Shown: piece after piece, positions 59,768 through 64,000 of the stretch
Numbering within the stretch: the stretch's first letter is position 1
Layout of the letters: every line of letters begins with the position of its first letter
Source: DATAXI01 sp963756185
Lineage (GTDB): Bacteria > Verrucomicrobiota > Verrucomicrobiia > Chthoniobacterales > Chthoniobacteraceae
DNA length: 64,000 nt
NCBI GenBank assembly: GCA_963756185.1
Contig: CAVWMS010000015.1
Coordinates: 620,001-684,000 of the forward strand
Reading direction: 5' to 3'
The notes under the pieces: model-generated
What the model was told of the DNA's origin: nothing
The model's input: the letters and a program-made list of their open reading frames with translations, nothing else
Database searches by the model: none
Program-made: the position numbers and the translations under genes

Positions 59768-59791
59768 AAGTTTTCCACAGGTTCGAACAAG

Positions 59792-59820
59792 AAACGCGAG
59801 GGTTACACCTCGCGTTTTTT
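59792..59820 (+). terminator. Rho-independent terminator
   Basis: AAACGCGAGG (59792-59801) pairs perfectly with CCTCGCGTTT (59808-59817) around a 6-base loop and runs into TTT. It lies 24 bases after the exported-protein stop. Confidence 0.9.
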
Positions 59821-59976
59821 GGTTTCTTCCGGCTTCGTCTTCGACTACGCCGGGACGGGTCCGGCTCGGGCGTGTTTTTGTCTCCCAGGCCAGGGCGGGG
59901 GAGCAGGTTTGGACTTTGCGTTTTTTGGTTTCTGAGGCGGCATCGAAGGTTTACTGTGCGGCGCGAGTTCCCCATC

Positions 59977-61281
59977 ATGAAACGAATCCTTCTTGCAGTG
60001 GCCGCCGTTTTTGTCCTGAGCCGTCCCGATGCGGCGCATGCAGTGGTGGCAACGGCGCTGAGCAGCTTCGAGGGGATCGAGGAGCCCTCGGTGAAATATT
60101 TTCCGGCGACGGGGCAGTTTCAGCCGGACAGTTTTGTGAACATCACGGATGAAGGAGGAGGCGTGTTCCGGATGTTTTTGCGGTATGGAAGTGATTGGTG
60201 GGATGGGGATCGCGATACGACAAACAGGGACCGCCAGCGCGCGGAGGTGAAGGGCCTGGGGCCGCACCAATTCAACGGCGATACGTTCGAGTACGCGACG
60301 ACGTGGCGGTCGAACCCTGAGTTCAAGGGGACCGGGCGGTTTTGCCACATCTTTCAATTGAAGGCGATCAACGGCGACGATGGGGCGCCGCTGGTGACGC
60401 TCTCGCTGAGCAAGGACCTGGTGGCGGGGGTGCATTACTGGCCGGGACATGAAAAGGGCTCGCAGGCGGCGCGGCAGTTTTCGTGGAAGCCCGGCGTGTG
60501 GCAGACGGTGCGCATCCGGATCAAGACATCTCAGGGAAACGACGGAGAGGTGCTGGTCTCCGTGGATGGCGACGCGTTCCAGGGAAAGACGGGCATCGCG
60601 GTCTACCGGCCCGATGCGACGGAGTACCGGCCGAAATGGGGGATGTATCGCGGCGCGAATCCCGGCATGCCGATGGAGAATGATTACATCGAGCACAAAA
60701 ACGTAAGCGCGCAGAAACTGCCGGCGGCGGCAGGCGCGGACGCGACGCAGGCGGAGCTCGAGGAGCAGGCGCACAGGATGCCTTCGCCACAGCAGGCGCT
60801 GGCATGGCTGCAAATGGAGCCGGCTTCAGCGGCGCGCGACCTGGCGATCGCGACGCTGGCCGCGCAATGGGCGGAAAAGGACCCGGCGGCGGCAATGGCG
60901 TGGAGCGAAAAACTGGCGCCGGGACTGGCGCGCGAGGAAGCGTTGATGCGCGTCTTCAACCGGTGGACTTATACCGACACGGACGGGGCGATGAAGTGGA
61001 TCGCAAGCTGCGCTCCGCGCGCGGAGCTGGATCCGATTCTCTTTTTGCTGGCGACGGACACGACCTACCGCTACGTGAACCGTCCCGTCGCGCTGCAAGG
61101 AGCGGCGCTCATCGGCAATGCGGATCTGCGCGAGCATGCGTTTGCGCACGTGGCGGGAATCTGGGCGCGGCGCGAGCCGAAGGCGGCCGTGGATTACATC
61201 CACAACGCGACGGCGCTAACGGACGAGGAGAAGCAGGCGGTGCTGGCGATGATGCATGTGAGGGGGAGTGTGGAGGATTGA
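59977..61281 (+). CDS. Exported polysaccharide-lyase-like protein with C-terminal helical repeats
   Basis: 434 residues from the ATG at 59977 (signal peptide MKRILLAVAAVFVLSRPDAA). The N-terminal ~225 residues look like the concanavalin-type polysaccharide lyase fold (heparin lyase I/PL20-like): RDRQRAEVKGLGPHQFNGD, FEYATTWRSNPEF, FCHIFQLKAING and WQTVRIRIKTS. After a short linker, the C-terminal ~190 residues are helical repeats with WLQMEPASAARD and WAEKDPAAAMAWSEKLAP, a repeat type frequent in verrucomicrobial exported proteins. Lyase activity on an acidic glycan is plausible but the active-site residues cannot be confirmed by eye. Intact frame. Confidence 0.7.
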   Translation: MKRILLAVAAVFVLSRPDAAHAVVATALSSFEGIEEPSVKYFPATGQFQPDSFVNITDEGGGVFRMFLRYGSDWWDGDRDTTNRDRQRAEVKGLGPHQFNGDTFEYATTWRSNPEFKGTGRFCHIFQLKAINGDDGAPLVTLSLSKDLVAGVHYWPGHEKGSQAARQFSWKPGVWQTVRIRIKTSQGNDGEVLVSVDGDAFQGKTGIAVYRPDATEYRPKWGMYRGANPGMPMENDYIEHKNVSAQKLPAAAGADATQAELEEQAHRMPSPQQALAWLQMEPASAARDLAIATLAAQWAEKDPAAAMAWSEKLAPGLAREEALMRVFNRWTYTDTDGAMKWIASCAPRAELDPILFLLATDTTYRYVNRPVALQGAALIGNADLREHAFAHVAGIWARREPKAAVDYIHNATALTDEEKQAVLAMMHVRGSVED

Positions 61282-61314
61282 TAATTGCTAATCTAAAATT
61301 GCTAATTGAGGGGA

Positions 61315-61960
61315 GGATGCGGGCCGCTACGCAAAATGCGAATTGCTGATTGCTGATGTGAGATTGCTGATTGGCAGAGGGGCGGCGCGGGGCCGCTACG
61401 CAAAATGCGAATTGCTGATTGCTGATCTGAGATTGCTGATTGGCAGAGGGGCGGCGCGGGGCCGCTACGCAAAATGCGAATTGCTGATTGCTGATGTGAG
61501 ATTGCTGATTGGCAGAGGGGCGGCGCGGGGCCGCTACGCAAAACGAGAATTGCTGATTGCTGATCTGAGATTGCTGATTGGCAGAGGGGCGGCGCGGGGC
61601 CGCTACACAAAACGAGAATTGCTGATTGCTGATCTGAGATTGCTGATTGGCAGAGGGGCGGCGCGGGGCCGCTACACAAAATGCGAATTGCTGATTGCTA
61701 ATCTGAGATTGCTGATTGGCAGAGGGGCGGCGCGGGGCCGCTACGCAAAACGAGAATTGCTGATTGCTGATCTGAGATTGCTGATTGGCAGCAAAATTAC
61801 ACGCGGCAGGAGAGCTTCGGGTCCGATTTTCATTTCGTCCCCAACGCCGCCTTCGGCGGCCAATATTTCAATCAGCAATCTCACATCAGCAATCAGCAAT
61901 TCATGACTTTGTGTAACCGCGCCGAACCTCTCTCCCAATTAGCAATTTTAGATTAGCAAT
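61315..61960. repeat. 69-bp tandem array (seven copies) with inverted partial copies
   Basis: A 69-bp unit, GATTGCTGATT-type heptads joined to GGGGCGGCGCGGGGCCGC, repeats with exact spacing at 61340, 61409, 61478, 61547, 61616, 61685 and 61754. Units differ by a few bases. The reverse complement of the heptad portion appears at about 61868-61901 and again, diverged, at 61936-61970. As 69 is a multiple of three, both strands remain open for long stretches without being genes. It fills the gap between the lyase-like gene and the ATP-grasp gene. Confidence 0.9.
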
Positions 61961-61983
61961 CAGCAATTTGCTCCACCTGCCGA

Positions 61984-64000
61984 TCAGCCGAGGAGCAAGG
62001 GCTGAATGGCTTCGGCAATAAAGGCCTGATGGCTGAGGAAGCTGTCGGAGATCAGGTGGTGAATGCGCATGATCAGGCCGGTGAGATGGGGGAGGAGCCA
62101 TTCGATGCCCTCGATGGGGCGGCCCTTTTTTTCGCCGGAGGCGGAATCGAGGGAGAGACGCAGTTGCTCGTTCCAATCGATGCGCTTGATCTGGTGGATG
62201 AGCGTGTCGATTTCATTGAGGGCCAGGTCCGCGCCGGGCTGGGCCGGGCCGGCGGATTTCCGGAGGCGCTCGGCGCAGCCGGTGAGGCAGCGCAGCACGG
62301 AGCGCGGGCTCTCCGGATGCTGGAAAAGCAGCTCGATGACGGGGCCGGGCTCGGCGCGCATCTGGTAGACGCGGCGGTAGGCGTCGCGCGTACCGAGCAG
62401 GCGCAGGAAGGCGGAAAGGTGAATTTCGGTGGCGAGCGGCGGGCGGACAAGCGAGCGGCTGATCGAGAGGACGGCGTTGGCCGTGATGATGGCGCGTTCG
62501 AGCAATTCGCCCGCTTCGCAAAAGCGCCAGCCGTCGTCGCCCAGGACGGTGCGCTCGGCGATGGCGAAGAATTGCGGGATGGATTGAATGACCGTCTCGC
62601 TGATGCGACGGGCAATGAGGCCGCACTCCTCGGCGGGGAGGTTTTCGCGGAAACGGGCGCGGCGGAAGACCTCGCGCAGGTGGTTGAGCGTGGCGAGCGA
62701 CTCGGGGCTGAGAGATTCGCGGATGGATTCCGCGTTGGCCATGACGCGCGCGAAGGTGCGCGAGACGGTGCCCGGTTCCGGCAGGAGCACGAGACGGTAG
62801 CGATCGACGCGGGTGGTGATGCTGCGGCGGCTTTCGCCGGCGGATTTTTCAAGCGGCGGCAGCAGGCGGTTCCACATCGGCTGGTAGAGCTTGCGCTCGG
62901 AGGCGTTGAGTTCCTCGCTCTCGAGCGTCTCGACGGCCTGGATGAGATAGGCCTGGTGATAGGCGCGCTCGAGGTAGCGGCCCATCCAGTAAAAGGATTC
63001 CGCCACGCGGCTGGTGACCTCGCGCGTGGCATGGTGGATTTCCAGCGCGTTGCGCGTCCAGCTTTGCGCCGCCTCGGCCTGGCTGGTGAGCGCGGGCACC
63101 CATGAATCCTTGCTGATCCACTGGCGCGGCCCGCCGTAGCGCGAAAAGACCCGGGTGAGCGCGCCGGGAAAAATCTCGTACTCGTCCTCGGCGTGGCGAA
63201 GCGCGAAGACAAGGTGATCCTGGTCGAGGTCGATCTCGCCTTCGCCGGGCGGCTCGATTTGCTGGGCGACGAAGTTCGAAGGCTGCCTGCGCACGGCGCG
63301 GATCATTTCCTCGGGCGTGGCGGAAAGCGTTTCGAAGAAATTGACGGCGGAGATGGGCCGGATGCGGAACCCGCGCGGGTTTTCCAGCACCAACTCCTGC
63401 TGGTCGAGGTCGCCGAGCCAGTAAGTCCGAATGGTGGGGAGGATCGGCCCCTCACCCAGATAATAGCGGATGATGCGCGGCGCCATGCCCAGAAGCGTGG
63501 CGTCGTCGGCAAGCTGGCTGCCGAGGGCGTTGACCAGCTTCACGGTGCCGCGGCGCATGCAATGCACAATGCCGGGAACACCCTCGTCCGAACCCTTGCG
63601 CGAGACGAGCGGGTCGAGCAACTGATCGGCGACGTGATTGTAGATGACGTCGACGCGTTTGAGGCCGCGGACGGTCTTGAGGTAAACGTGGTCGTCGAGC
63701 ACCAGGAGATCGCCGCCCTGGACGAGCGGAATGCCCATGCGGCGGGAGAGAAAGCTATGCTCGGAGTAAAGCGGATCGTCGGTGCCGGGCGAGAGGAGCA
63801 CGGGCGAGGGCTCGTCCCAGCCGGGCTCGGCCAGGGTGCGCAACGCCTCTACCACCGGCGAAAGGGCGTCGGCCAGCGAGCTGACGGCATTTTCCTCGAA
63901 GAGCGCGGGCAGGACGCTGGCGAGAGCGCGGCGGTTTTGCACCATGTAGGAGATGCCTGAGGCGCGGCTGAGATGGTGCTCCTTGACGGCGAGCTGGCCG
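61984..64000 (-). CDS. Circularly permuted ATP-grasp / alpha-E fusion protein, N-terminus beyond window
   Basis: Open from the window edge to the stop at 61984 (672 codons). The first part belongs to the circularly permuted type 2 ATP-grasp family (SPVLLSPGTDDPLYSEHSFL; IPLVQGGDLLVLDDHVYLKT; GVPGIVHCMRRGTVKLVNALGSQL; FRIRPISAVNFFETLSA). From about TSRVAESFYWMGRYLERAYHQA onward it is an alpha-E (DUF403) helical domain. In many bacteria the two are separate neighbouring genes near transglutaminase-like proteins; here they are fused. ATP-grasp members of this kind are predicted peptide or amide ligases. No signal peptide can be judged because the start is missing. Confidence 0.88.
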   Translation of the reverse strand, partial: GQLAVKEHHLSRASGISYMVQNRRALASVLPALFEENAVSSLADALSPVVEALRTLAEPGWDEPSPVLLSPGTDDPLYSEHSFLSRRMGIPLVQGGDLLVLDDHVYLKTVRGLKRVDVIYNHVADQLLDPLVSRKGSDEGVPGIVHCMRRGTVKLVNALGSQLADDATLLGMAPRIIRYYLGEGPILPTIRTYWLGDLDQQELVLENPRGFRIRPISAVNFFETLSATPEEMIRAVRRQPSNFVAQQIEPPGEGEIDLDQDHLVFALRHAEDEYEIFPGALTRVFSRYGGPRQWISKDSWVPALTSQAEAAQSWTRNALEIHHATREVTSRVAESFYWMGRYLERAYHQAYLIQAVETLESEELNASERKLYQPMWNRLLPPLEKSAGESRRSITTRVDRYRLVLLPEPGTVSRTFARVMANAESIRESLSPESLATLNHLREVFRRARFRENLPAEECGLIARRISETVIQSIPQFFAIAERTVLGDDGWRFCEAGELLERAIITANAVLSISRSLVRPPLATEIHLSAFLRLLGTRDAYRRVYQMRAEPGPVIELLFQHPESPRSVLRCLTGCAERLRKSAGPAQPGADLALNEIDTLIHQIKRIDWNEQLRLSLDSASGEKKGRPIEGIEWLLPHLTGLIMRIHHLISDSFLSHQAFIAEAIQPLLLG

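Noticed and set aside
61315..61800. Possible CRISPR array
   Set aside because: The whole 69-bp unit is conserved, so there are no unique spacers, and no cas genes are present.
61302..61906. Overlapping open frames on both strands in the 69-bp array
   Set aside because: They are direct translations of the tandem repeat (period divisible by three) and have no start context or homology.

Overview
The window looks like a high-GC chromosome segment from a member of the Verrucomicrobiota, probably near Chthoniobacterales/Spartobacteria. The evidence is a giant protein with an N-terminal LEPR-XLL-like motif, a PEP-CTERM protein, tandem sulfotransferases, a futalosine-pathway menaquinone enzyme (MqnC), a pseudokinase/FGE-sulfatase fusion, and abundant short palindromic and heptad-type intergenic repeats. 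No rRNA, CRISPR array, plasmid or phage module is visible. One tRNA-Met lies at 5757-5828.

Layout. 0-3 kb: a partial GH88-like hydrolase and an SDR (minus) divergent from a DegT aminotransferase (plus). 3-6.7 kb: a small membrane protein, palindromic repeats, a 161-bp MITE, a peptidoglycan-binding protein, a cell-wall amidase, the tRNA and a PEP-CTERM protein. 6.9-8.6 kb: an MBL-fold hydrolase and a coiled-coil protein. 8.7-29.9 kb, all on the minus strand: a roughly 3,980-residue repeat protein, then three paralogous sulfotransferases, a PKMT-like methyltransferase, a DUF3467 protein, a GAF-HlyD protein and a PqqD-like/M50/HlyD membrane protein. I read this as a candidate export-and-modification locus for the giant surface protein, and it is the most interesting part of the window.

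30.5-45 kb: glgB, a type IV pilin-like protein, a complete IS1380-family element, then xseA, an FHA protein, carA, a four-helix-bundle protein and the translation cluster rpmI-rplT-pheS-pheT, with a remarkable nested inverted repeat between rplT and pheS. A SufR-like regulator lies upstream of rpmI. 45-49.5 kb: a DegP-like protease, an RlmI-like methyltransferase, a DUF433 antitoxin with a truncated partner, and mqnC. 49.5-58.1 kb (minus): the pseudokinase/FGE fusion followed by an exopolysaccharide export set (two outer-membrane barrels, a Wza-like protein and a Wzc-like kinase). 58.4-64 kb: two exported proteins, one with a polysaccharide-lyase-like domain, a 69-bp tandem repeat array, and a partial circularly permuted ATP-grasp/alpha-E protein.

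Caution: many genes, including essential ones (pheS, pheT, carA) and glgB, are broken by single-base indels. Their conservation in alternating frames points to errors in the sequence rather than real pseudogenes. Broken genes are therefore given as single CDS entries spanning all frames.
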